56,982 nt of DNA from an uncultured Acidimicrobiales bacterium (GTDB taxonomy: Bacteria > Actinomycetota > Acidimicrobiia > Acidimicrobiales > SHLQ01). A model generated the notes under the pieces. The model ran no database searches, was not told where the DNA came from, and saw nothing but the letters and a program-made list of their open reading frames with translations. Both the position numbers and the translations under genes were made by a program. The stretch spans positions 1 to 56,982 of the forward strand of contig CALJDK010000050.1 in NCBI GenBank assembly GCA_938023735.1. The letters run 5' to 3'. This document shows positions 42,291-49,858 of the stretch, one piece after another (the first letter of the stretch is position 1; the number at the start of each line of letters is the position of its first letter).

Positions 42291-43795
42291 GTCAGGATGT
42301 GGTTGGCTTTTCTGGTCTGGTCAACAACGATCGCTCCGAGAACCCGCACGCCGGTGAGCGACGCCATGTCATTCGCCAAAAGCAGAGACCGAACAGTCGT
42401 GTAGTGAGTTCGCACAACAAGAATGACGACCTCATCATCAGCGGAAGTGAGGGTTAGCTCATCGTCTTCCAGAGCCGGAGGAACAATAAGGAGCGCAACG
42501 TCGTCCGGCGGATTCCGGTCGAGAACACTCGCTGTCACCGATGGCATCTGGCCCGAGCGCAGCGAAAGCGGAACATCAACGTCGAGCATCCACAGCCCCG
42601 AATGGCCAGGCAATGCCTTTCCACCGCAATAGCGACGCGATTTGTCTTGTGATCGAAGCGACGAGCCGACCTCCGACGACCACTTGCCATCCCCGCCTGC
42701 GTTTACTGCGAGCACTGCTGACTGAGATGTGGCCGCCATCGCAATCCCGAGACCACCTGCGACATAGCGTGCATCACCCGAGCTCCCAGGGCTAGCGATT
42801 ACCAGCGCGTTTTCCTGGAGGTCCAGTTGCTGGCGAAGCCGCTGAACGAGAACGCGAAATGAGGCGTCACGGCTTGGTGAGCGCCTCCGAAATCCGAGCG
42901 GAATTGCCGAGCGTCCGGGCACGACCCCGAGTACCGAACAGGAGAGGAGCTCGGCGGCGGAGCGCACGGAACCAACGGTTTTCGGCGACATCCAACCAAG
43001 AACCACATAGGTTGCGATCGCCAACGCTAACCCCGCGAACAGCGCGGCCACTATCGTGAGGGGTAACGTCCGCTGCCCTTCAAGTACCGCTGGCGTGCTT
43101 CTCTCAGCGAGCGAAAGGGAGCGATCTGTTCGAAGAAGACGAAGTGCACTCATTCGCTGTTCTATGTCGGCGGCCAGCGCCGGAGGAGATTCCTCGACAC
43201 GAGCAGAAAGTTGCGCCAGCTCGGCATCGACCACTGAAGCCAGGTTCTCACCCCGCACAGCAAGGACAGCATCCACGTAGGCATTGGCCAACTGCTCGGC
43301 AGCGATTGGCGATGAATCTCGGGCCTTCACCCCAAGCACGTCGGTCTGACCAACCGGAACGATAGTTATGTTCTCGCTGACGTCACTTTGCGTCCAGCTT
43401 CCACCAAGTTGTTGTGCTGCACGTTCGGCAATATCTCGGGTACCGATAAGCGCAGCGGCGGTTTGAATCGTCCGTGTAGGTTCGCCGTAGCGCCGGATGA
43501 CGGGCAGCCCTCGAACATCGTCATCGTCCGCCACCGGAAACACCACGAGCTTGGCGGTGGCCTCATACTGCGGAGACCGAACTGCCAACCACGTAAGAGC
43601 CAACACAAGTGGGAGGAGTAACGCCAACAGAAGAGGCGCCACCCGTTTCCCAATGTTCGCAACGAGTACGCCTTCATCGAAGCCGGTGTCGAATCCGCCC
43701 TCAAGATGAGGTTCCGTCGCAGAGCCGTTTGTGCCCGTGTGCGCGTGAAAAGCTCGAAATTCCGCCATTTGTGTTTTGCTTCCGCCTGATGCCAT
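42287..43795 (-). CDS. Wzz-like polysaccharide copolymerase with degenerate BY-kinase domain
   Basis: 502-residue protein. Wzz-type topology: helix at ~53-72, an extracytoplasmic domain (~75-240) beginning SPQYEATAKLVVFPVADD, and a second helix at ~243-267 followed by GWMSPKTVGSVRSAAELL. The cytoplasmic part has the position and strands of a bacterial tyrosine kinase (ENALVIASPGSSGDARYVAG at ~328-347), but the Walker A Lys/Ser-Thr are absent (PGSSGDARY), the Walker A'/B Asp pairs are not recognisable, and there is no Tyr-rich tail. It is therefore probably non-catalytic, a scaffold for chain-length control. The start may be ATG 43795 or 43768 (ATGGCGGAA). It lies first in the operon. Confidence 0.85.
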   Translation of the reverse strand: MASGGSKTQMAEFRAFHAHTGTNGSATEPHLEGGFDTGFDEGVLVANIGKRVAPLLLALLLPLVLALTWLAVRSPQYEATAKLVVFPVADDDDVRGLPVIRRYGEPTRTIQTAAALIGTRDIAERAAQQLGGSWTQSDVSENITIVPVGQTDVLGVKARDSSPIAAEQLANAYVDAVLAVRGENLASVVDAELAQLSARVEESPPALAADIEQRMSALRLLRTDRSLSLAERSTPAVLEGQRTLPLTIVAALFAGLALAIATYVVLGWMSPKTVGSVRSAAELLSCSVLGVVPGRSAIPLGFRRRSPSRDASFRVLVQRLRQQLDLQENALVIASPGSSGDARYVAGGLGIAMAATSQSAVLAVNAGGDGKWSSEVGSSLRSQDKSRRYCGGKALPGHSGLWMLDVDVPLSLRSGQMPSVTASVLDRNPPDDVALLIVPPALEDDELTLTSADDEVVILVVRTHYTTVRSLLLANDMASLTGVRVLGAIVVDQTRKANHILT

Positions 43796-43817
43796 GTTTC
43801 GTCCGCCGACTGCCGCC
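43761..43817 (-). promoter_or_regulatory. GGCGGA array at the Wzz-like operon start
   Basis: Sense-strand GGCGGA copies at 43802-43807, 43781-43786 and 43761-43766 are spaced 21 and 20 bp, with a variant GGCGGC at 43812-43817 a further 10 bp upstream. All are close to whole helical turns. The innermost copy forms codons 2-3 of the alternative start (ATGGCGGAA). Confidence 0.6.
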
Positions 43818-43904
43818 TTACATCGGTAGCAACATAGCGCAACTTCAGACGTCTATGGAAAATAAAATCCGTTGAGGCCTATAGTGATCGAAACTTGACA
43901 GATT

Positions 43905-43995
43905 GGCGGATACGGCCAGACCAACCGCATGCCGCTTGTTTCTGTCGGGTCAAGGGTTGCGACAAATGCACCCGATACGGCGACAAACAGGCGGA
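43905..43995 (+). promoter_or_regulatory. GGCGGA copies before the GT2 gene
   Basis: GGCGGA lies at 43905-43910 and again at 43990-43995, the second ending 5 bases before ATG 44001, where a ribosome-binding site would sit. A TTGACA hexamer at 43895-43900 and TATAGT at 43880-43885 are possible promoter parts but do not pair into one good promoter. The whole 43796-44000 gap (205 bp) is a divergent control region for the Wzz-like and GT2 units. Confidence 0.5.
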
Positions 43996-44000
43996 AAAAC

Positions 44001-45074
44001 ATGAGTTCGACAGACGTCAAGACCCTCCCGACCCCGGTGGGCGATGAACCCCAGATGATCGACGTGGTAATCCCTGCATTCAACGAGGAAAACCACATCT
44101 CAGAATGTCTCGACCAAATCGACGCCCAAGACTACCCGCGAGATCGTATTCGCATCTTTGTAACCGACGCCGGCTCAGCCGACCGCACCGCCGACAAAGT
44201 GGCGGCTCGCCAAGAGCACGACGACCGGATAACACTTGTGACCGGGCGGGGCCGGCTCAATGCCGGCCAAGCGCTAAACGCAAGTATCGAACTCGGCAAC
44301 TCCAGCATCATTGCGCGGGTCGATGCCCACACCTACATCGAGTCCGACTACCTCTCCCAGGCAGTCCGCATCCTAGGCGAACTCGAACAAGACGTAGGGC
44401 TTGTAGGAGGTCAACCGAAACAGGTCGGCGACACCAAATTCGGTGAGGCCGTAGCAGCAGCCCGGGGCTCAAAGTTCGGTGTGGGAAACAGCGTCTACTC
44501 CGACCGACGCGAGCGAGCGTTTGTTGAGACAGTGCAAGGCGGCGTCTATCGACGCGAAGCACTCGCAGCTGTGGGCGGATTCGCAACCAACATGCTCGTT
44601 AGCGAAGACGAAGAATCGGCATACCGTCTGACCCAAGCAGGATACAAAGTGCTCCTCGATACTTCGCTCCGATTCCGGTACACAACTCGCTCAAGCTGGA
44701 AAGCGGTCTTCCGGCAACACATGAACTACGGCAGATCCCGCGTTCGGGTCGTTCAAGCCCATCCAGGATCTATGCGCGCTCGCTACGCGGTTCCAGCCGT
44801 CTTTGTCTCGACCCTGGTTGGATCGATCACCATGAGCGCCCGAAGCCGAGCAGCCCGAGCCGTACTCCTCACTGTCGCGGGCACCTATTCAGCAGCAGCC
44901 ACAGTGTCCGCCGTGCAGGCAACAGACGGCGATCTTCGAGCGGCAGGCCGGGTAGCAGGCTGCTACTCAGCCCAGCACCTCGGCTACGGCCTCGGACTAT
45001 TCCGCGGGATCGGGACTGCCGCAGTCTCGGCGCTCGGGGTTGCAGACTCGCAACACGCAGTCACAAAGCGCTAA
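44001..45074 (+). CDS. family 2 glycosyltransferase
   Basis: 357-residue GT-A-fold glycosyltransferase. The N-terminal nucleotide-sugar part has MIDVVIPAFNEENHISECLD, then DAGSADRTADKVA, RLNAGQALNASIE and the metal-binding ARVDAHTYIE (DxD-like). LVSEDEESAYRLTQAGYKV holds the ED catalytic-base motif, with RYTTRSSWKAVFRQHMNYGR after it. The C-terminal ~90 residues are partly hydrophobic, suggesting membrane association. This resembles succinoglycan/EPS glycosyltransferases. I chose ATG 44001 since the motif-rich sequence follows; an in-frame ATG at 43929 would add 24 basic residues. The end overlaps the convergent flippase by 14 bp. Confidence 0.9.
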   Translation: MSSTDVKTLPTPVGDEPQMIDVVIPAFNEENHISECLDQIDAQDYPRDRIRIFVTDAGSADRTADKVAARQEHDDRITLVTGRGRLNAGQALNASIELGNSSIIARVDAHTYIESDYLSQAVRILGELEQDVGLVGGQPKQVGDTKFGEAVAAARGSKFGVGNSVYSDRRERAFVETVQGGVYRREALAAVGGFATNMLVSEDEESAYRLTQAGYKVLLDTSLRFRYTTRSSWKAVFRQHMNYGRSRVRVVQAHPGSMRARYAVPAVFVSTLVGSITMSARSRAARAVLLTVAGTYSAAATVSAVQATDGDLRAAGRVAGCYSAQHLGYGLGLFRGIGTAAVSALGVADSQHAVTKR

Positions 45075-46425
45075 GGCGAGAGGTGAGCCAGCGCAGGTCG
45101 GTTCGTAATCGCGGTCTGAGCTCGCCGGTTCCCACCGAGAGCACCCGAAGAAACAGGCCGATTGCGACAGCTCCACCGAAGGTATAGGCGATCGCCGAAG
45201 CCAGCGCTGCGCCAACCGCTCCGAAACGTGGCACCAGAATCACGTCAAGAACGGTGACCGTGACGAACGATGCTCCGACAGCAACCGATTCCAACAAGGG
45301 GCGTCCCTGCGCATTCAGGGAGTTCCCGATGAGCTTCATCGCCCCGATTCCAAAAGCGCCGAACGCCAAGATCCGGATTGGGACAATTGAACCTTCGAAC
45401 TCAGACCCAAACACTCCGACCGCGAGAAGTGGTGCCAAACCGACCATCACGACGACTAGCGGCAGCGTAACGGTGGTCGAGATACGAAAGACACGGGCAG
45501 CAAAGCGCCCGGCATCTGCCCCTCGGAGCCTCACAAGATCTGGACGCTGAACCGATGCCAACGCTGTCGGAAGGAAAAACAGCGCTTCGGCCCAAGCGAC
45601 TGCGACGCTGTAGACCCCTAGGACTGAGTTTCCGGCGATCACGCCGAGAATCCACTGGTCAAGTCGGTAGTTGCCGATCAGCAAGAGACGAGCCACGTGA
45701 GATTGTGCGCCAAAGCGAAGTAGGTCTCGAGCCATTCGCAACGTAGGCGTCCCAAGACCAATCGAGTGGATCACATCACCCAAAAGGACCAATGTCGACA
45801 ACGCTTGGCCGCCCGCCCACATCAGCACCGCCGCGTCGACCGTTAGGGTTCCAGTCAGTGCCAGAAAGCCATTGCCAAGCACGTTCACAACCGGCGGAAG
45901 CACCCAGGCAATATTGGTTGTGAAGAATCGATAGTGAGCCTGCGCCAAGTGAAGCAATCCGACCTGCAGTATCAGCGCAGGCGCGATCACGCTCAGTGCA
46001 GCCTTTACCAGCAGCGGTGTCGTCGTTAGGGCTTCGGCCGGCACAAAGCGAAACACCAAAAGAAGCACGAGCGTTGCCGCACCCCCAAAGATCGTCGCCA
46101 AAACAAGAACTGTTCCGGCGATTATTCGAGAGTTTGCAGGGTCTCGCCCAGCGAGAAACATCGCCGCCGGCCCAATCCCGATGGCCGAACCATGCGCAGT
46201 GAGAAGAGCGGAAGTGGTGAGAAAGGCAATGCGACCCCGACCGTCTGCGCCAAGCAGCGTCGAGGTGATGACGACCGAGATCATCGACATGCATGCAACG
46301 GCGACGTTCGTCGCATAGGTGCCGACCGCTCGCCGCGAGAATGCCCGAGCCGAGACCCGAGAATCGGCAGTTTGCCCCGCTTCCGCTGGGGCAGGACTTC
46401 CTACCCGATCTTCCAATTCCGCCAC
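45061..46425 (-). CDS. polysaccharide flippase (MOP/Wzx-type)
   Basis: 454-residue membrane protein with about 12-14 hydrophobic helices spread over its length, e.g. TNVAVACMSMISVVITSTLLG near the N-terminus and GAALASAIAYTFGGAVAIGL near the C-terminus, and LLLIGNYRLDQWILGVIAG and GNSLNAQGRPLLES, as in Polysacc_synt-type transporters. It would move undecaprenyl-linked repeat units across the membrane for the Wzy-like polymerase. The start is GTG 46425, in the context GTGGCGGAATTG. It diverges from the GT4 gene with only 58 bp between the starts. Confidence 0.88.
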   Translation of the reverse strand: MAELEDRVGSPAPAEAGQTADSRVSARAFSRRAVGTYATNVAVACMSMISVVITSTLLGADGRGRIAFLTTSALLTAHGSAIGIGPAAMFLAGRDPANSRIIAGTVLVLATIFGGAATLVLLLVFRFVPAEALTTTPLLVKAALSVIAPALILQVGLLHLAQAHYRFFTTNIAWVLPPVVNVLGNGFLALTGTLTVDAAVLMWAGGQALSTLVLLGDVIHSIGLGTPTLRMARDLLRFGAQSHVARLLLIGNYRLDQWILGVIAGNSVLGVYSVAVAWAEALFFLPTALASVQRPDLVRLRGADAGRFAARVFRISTTVTLPLVVVMVGLAPLLAVGVFGSEFEGSIVPIRILAFGAFGIGAMKLIGNSLNAQGRPLLESVAVGASFVTVTVLDVILVPRFGAVGAALASAIAYTFGGAVAIGLFLRVLSVGTGELRPRLRTDLRWLTSRLSAL

Positions 46426-46500
46426 GAGTCGACCCTACCTCAATCGACGCCAAGGCTGCGAGAGTCATGGTAGAGTCCCTGCTGTGGCGGACTTGGCGGA
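46418..46500. promoter_or_regulatory. GGCGGA motifs at the divergent flippase and GT4 starts
   Basis: On the flippase strand GGCGGA occupies 46418-46423 (codons 2-3 after its GTG). On the GT4 strand it occupies 46486-46491 (codons 2-3 after GTG 46484) and 46495-46500, 9 bp apart. Both genes thus begin (G)TGGCGGA(A/C)TTG although they are read in opposite directions. The 58-bp gap must hold both promoters. Confidence 0.5.
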
Positions 46501-47659
46501 GTACGACGTTGCACTGGCGGTGTATACCGACGCGGTCTTCACGTCCATTGATGACGACTACTATGCCGCCGAGACGATCGTGGTCTTCTCCGCGGATCTG
46601 CGCAATCGGTTCTCGAGTTTGACCCTCGTTGGACGGCAGTCGACGCCCGGGGCGCAGACCCACTCCGCCAAGTACATGTTGCGAAGCGACATCGATGTTG
46701 TCGGCCTCCCCAGCTATTCGAACCTGAAAGAACCACTCGGTGTTGCCAAAGCTGCCGGTGCATCGGTTCGCCGATTCTGGAAGGTGCTCGACCATGTTGA
46801 CGCTGTCTGGCTACACGGACCCCATCCGCTAGCAATCCTGTTTTCACTCGTCGCCATTGTTCGTCGACGCCACCTCGTGCTCGGAGTGCGACAGAACCTT
46901 CCGGCTCACCAACGGGCAAGGCACCCGGGATGCCACGCCATCTACGGTGCCGCAGTGACTCTTGAGGCCCTTTGGAGGATCATCGCTTGGCGCCGTCCGA
47001 CCGTGGCCGTCGGTCCCGACCTGGCCCAAAAATACCGTCATGCTCGACCGGTAGTCGACGCGGTGATTTCGCTGACCACCGAGTCCGAGATCGTGAGCCA
47101 AGACGAGGCAGACTCACGGGACTACAGCGGAATACTTCACCTGCTCTGGGTCGGACGCCTCGATCCCGAAAAGAACCCGATGCTCACCGTCGAGGTGCTT
47201 CAAATCCTTGACGATCTGGACGTCGCCTGGGATCTAACCGTGTGTGGAGACGGCTCGCTGCGCGAAGACCTTGAGGCTGCTATCGAGGCCGCAGGATTTG
47301 GCGACAGGGTTACCTTCGCCGGGTTTGTGCCGCTTGCCGAGCTACACCCGATGTACTTCCGCGCCAATGTCTTGATGCACATCTCCTGGACCGAGGGCGT
47401 TCCTCAGGTGTTCTTTGAGGCATTCGCCGCAGGGCTTCCCGTCGCGGGAACCAACGTCGGCGGAATCGCCGATGCAGTCGGCGATTCCGCCGTGTTGGTA
47501 CCAGCAGGAGATGCGCGGGCAATGGCCCAGGCGATCGTGAAGATCTCAAATGAACCCGAGCTTCGACGGCGGCTCATCGAGCGAGGCCTTGCGCTTTCCC
47601 ACCTCCACACCGCCGAGAACCAGCGCGGAAAGATCGCAGCCCTTTTCCAGCCGTCATGA
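46484..47659 (+). CDS. family 4 glycosyltransferase
   Basis: 391-residue GT-B-fold glycosyltransferase (group 1). The C-terminal nucleotide-sugar domain has LHLLWVGRLDPEKNPMLTVE, then WDLTVCGDGSLREDLE, and the EX7E-type segment EGVPQVFFEAFAAGLPVAGT, then NVGGIADAVG. The N-terminal acceptor domain includes VDAVWLHGPHPLAILFSLV. The start at GTG 46484 (MADLAEYDVAL) follows from the motif-rich sequence; the longer frame to 46319 overlaps the flippase start. A 12-bp inverted repeat lies inside the gene at 47459-47491. It overlaps the next gene by 4 bp. Confidence 0.9.
   Translation: MADLAEYDVALAVYTDAVFTSIDDDYYAAETIVVFSADLRNRFSSLTLVGRQSTPGAQTHSAKYMLRSDIDVVGLPSYSNLKEPLGVAKAAGASVRRFWKVLDHVDAVWLHGPHPLAILFSLVAIVRRRHLVLGVRQNLPAHQRARHPGCHAIYGAAVTLEALWRIIAWRRPTVAVGPDLAQKYRHARPVVDAVISLTTESEIVSQDEADSRDYSGILHLLWVGRLDPEKNPMLTVEVLQILDDLDVAWDLTVCGDGSLREDLEAAIEAAGFGDRVTFAGFVPLAELHPMYFRANVLMHISWTEGVPQVFFEAFAAGLPVAGTNVGGIADAVGDSAVLVPAGDARAMAQAIVKISNEPELRRRLIERGLALSHLHTAENQRGKIAALFQPS
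47459..47491 (+). repeat. 12-bp inverted repeat within the GT4 gene
   Basis: GGCGGAATCGCC (47459-47470) and GGCGATTCCGCC (47480-47491) are perfectly complementary around 9 bases and would form a strong mRNA hairpin inside the coding sequence. It encodes the ordinary G-G-I-A-D...G-D-S-A segment of the GT-B fold, so it may be chance codon choice. Confidence 0.6.
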
Positions 47660-49113
47660 TCTCTGGTCTTCACCAACACGCTTGGGTCTGGTCGGTTTTG
47701 CCTCCCGATCCGAGCAACGTTGTCGTGCTCGGATCGCCCGAACTTTCGGATCTCCTCCAGCACTCGGGCATCACGGTGGCTCTTGCCGATGAAGCCCCTT
47801 CCTGTGAGATCATGCTCGCAACTGGTTCGCTCGAGGAACTCGATCGAGTCAGCGAGGTAGGAATTGCTAACACAACCCGACTCGTTGCTATCGACATGAG
47901 GGGCTCCTACCGCTGGGCCGCGGCCGGACGCCCCGGCCGCGCCGTACAACTTCTGCTGTCGCCGTTACTCGAGCGTCTCGCCGACAAGAAGGTTCGGCAG
48001 GTCCGGGCCAGCCTCGAGGTCGCAGGATATTCCACCACCACTACTCAGGTGGGAAACAAATTCCCTCCATCAATCATTGGTCGGGCTGCAGGTGCAACCC
48101 GATGGGCAAGCCGGCCAACTGGCGAGGTTGTCATCGGATCCCGCTTGGCAGGCGGAGTTCGCCAGTTACCCGTACTCGACGAAATCCGAGAGCAGGCATC
48201 GCGCCTGCTCGGACAGCCACTAGAACTCTCGTCCACGGTTGGCCAAGCAAGCGGTAAGGTCCTGCAATACGTCAGTTCGGACACTGAGGAGTTCGTCCTA
48301 CGGTCGGGTTCGGGCCCCGGGGGCCAGCTGCTTTTAGCTTCGAGCCGATACCTACAAGCCCTTCAGACGTCCGAGCCGCACCCGCTCGTAACAAAGTCCG
48401 TGCTCTTTCCCTTGTACGTTGGGTCGATCGGAAGCACCCAGTTCGTAATCGACCCGGTCGCAGATGGTGCACATCCCGAAACCGTCTCAAACCAGTTATG
48501 GGAGGATTGCACCGACTTCGTCCGAGAACTCCACGTTGCACAACACCACGGAAGAACGGTCGACGATCCAGACTTTTTGCAGTCGTTTTCGCAGCAGCAA
48601 CAACGACTAGCAAGGTTCCTGAATCCGCACGATCGCGCCCGCCTGGCCGAACTGTGCCGAGCGCTGCTGCAGTCGCTATCGGGAATCCCCGTCGGCGGAA
48701 GTCACGGCGACCTGTGGACCTCGAATCTGTTCGTCAAGGATGGCCGCCTATCGTCAGTGATTGATTGGGACTGGGCGAGCGCGTGCGGGATTGGCGGCCA
48801 TGATCTCTTCGACCTCTTCGCAATCTCGATGGTCGGAGGCAAGGACTCATCTGAGCCCGGACCACGATCATCGCGGATTCTTCTACCCGCTGCGCAGCAG
48901 GGCTTCGACACGAAACTGGGCACACAGCTTCGACGAACAATTTCTTACTTGGACAAAGGTCGTTCTATTGCCTTAGTCGCGAGTTACTGGCTGAATCGAG
49001 TAGCCCGGGACCTTCGCCAGTTCTCGCCCAAACCCCAGGATCGGAAATGGTACGACCGAAATATGCGCCAGCCACTCGACACTTTTTGCCGGGCGGTAGT
49101 TGTCGATGACTAA
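47656..49113 (+). CDS. APH-fold (aminoglycoside phosphotransferase-like) kinase domain protein
   Basis: 485-residue protein of two parts. The C-terminal half (~210-460) is a kinase-like phosphotransferase: the catalytic loop GGSHGDLWTSNLFV has His350-Gly-Asp352 and Asn357, and the metal site VIDWDWAS has Asp370/Asp372. The first ~150 residues have a strand-helix pattern (VVVLGSPELSDLL, then TRLVAIDMRGSYRW), perhaps a degenerate Rossmann domain; I do not recognise a family. Four-bp overlap with GT4 and 8-bp overlap with the deacetylase place it inside the glycan operon. Candidate roles are phosphorylation of a sugar or lipid-linked intermediate; antibiotic resistance is unlikely here. Confidence 0.8.
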   Translation: MISGLHQHAWVWSVLPPDPSNVVVLGSPELSDLLQHSGITVALADEAPSCEIMLATGSLEELDRVSEVGIANTTRLVAIDMRGSYRWAAAGRPGRAVQLLLSPLLERLADKKVRQVRASLEVAGYSTTTTQVGNKFPPSIIGRAAGATRWASRPTGEVVIGSRLAGGVRQLPVLDEIREQASRLLGQPLELSSTVGQASGKVLQYVSSDTEEFVLRSGSGPGGQLLLASSRYLQALQTSEPHPLVTKSVLFPLYVGSIGSTQFVIDPVADGAHPETVSNQLWEDCTDFVRELHVAQHHGRTVDDPDFLQSFSQQQQRLARFLNPHDRARLAELCRALLQSLSGIPVGGSHGDLWTSNLFVKDGRLSSVIDWDWASACGIGGHDLFDLFAISMVGGKDSSEPGPRSSRILLPAAQQGFDTKLGTQLRRTISYLDKGRSIALVASYWLNRVARDLRQFSPKPQDRKWYDRNMRQPLDTFCRAVVVDD

Positions 49114-49858
49114 CTCCCGTTGGTCGACAAATGACCTGCTTGTGCTTTGCTATCACACCGTCGATGACGACTGGACGAGCGAACTCTCGGTCCGAACATC
49201 GGATTTCAAGGGTCAGCTCGATGCGTTACTGCACATGGGGTACGCCCCGATGACCTTCACATCGGCAGTATCCGCTTGGCCATCGCCAGGACGCCGCTTG
49301 GTCGTGACCTTTGACGACGGATACCTGTCGGTTGTCCAACACGCCCTGCCGATTCTTGCTCGCCGCAACATCCCAGCGACAATCTTCGTGCCAACAGCGA
49401 TGGTCGGCAGAGACCGTCCAATGAGTTGGTTCGGCATCGACCACTGGGCCGGATCAGACAGCAGCGAGCTTCTCCGCAGCGTTGGGTGGACCGACCTTCG
49501 TCGTCTGGTCGATGCCGGATGGGAGGTCGGATCCCATTCCGAGACGCACCCAATGCTCACCACCGCCCCCGACAATCTTGTGCGCAACGAGTTAACCGAC
49601 TCGAAATCGCAGATCGAACACGAACTTGGTACGCCCTGCACGTCGATCGCTTACCCATTCGGAAATGTCGATCCGCGAGTAATTGCATTTAGTGAGGAAG
49701 CTGGCTTCACTACCGGCGCTGGGCTTCATCCGGTTGCGAAATCTCCTGATGTCATGAATTGGCCTCGTCCTGCGATCTACCGCGGCGACGGCCTCCGCAG
49801 GTTCAAGGTAAAGGCCAGTTCTACCCAACGACGCCTTCGAGTCAAGATCTTCCCCTAG
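49106..49858 (+). CDS. polysaccharide deacetylase family protein (NodB fold)
   Basis: 250-residue carbohydrate esterase 4-type enzyme. Motif 1 TFDDGY (68-73) supplies the catalytic base and metal Asp; motif 2 HSETH (144-148) gives the two metal His; AYPFGNVDPRVIAFSEEAGF corresponds to motif 3. There is no signal peptide or membrane helix, so it probably acts in the cytoplasm or on lipid-linked sugars, removing N-acetyl groups. I chose ATG 49106; TTG 49100 is also possible. The overlap with the kinase-like gene shows translational coupling. A de-N-acetylated sugar would offer a free amine for formyl or aminoacyl transfer. Its end overlaps the convergent epimerase by 4 bp. Confidence 0.88.
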   Translation: MTNSRWSTNDLLVLCYHTVDDDWTSELSVRTSDFKGQLDALLHMGYAPMTFTSAVSAWPSPGRRLVVTFDDGYLSVVQHALPILARRNIPATIFVPTAMVGRDRPMSWFGIDHWAGSDSSELLRSVGWTDLRRLVDAGWEVGSHSETHPMLTTAPDNLVRNELTDSKSQIEHELGTPCTSIAYPFGNVDPRVIAFSEEAGFTTGAGLHPVAKSPDVMNWPRPAIYRGDGLRRFKVKASSTQRRLRVKIFP

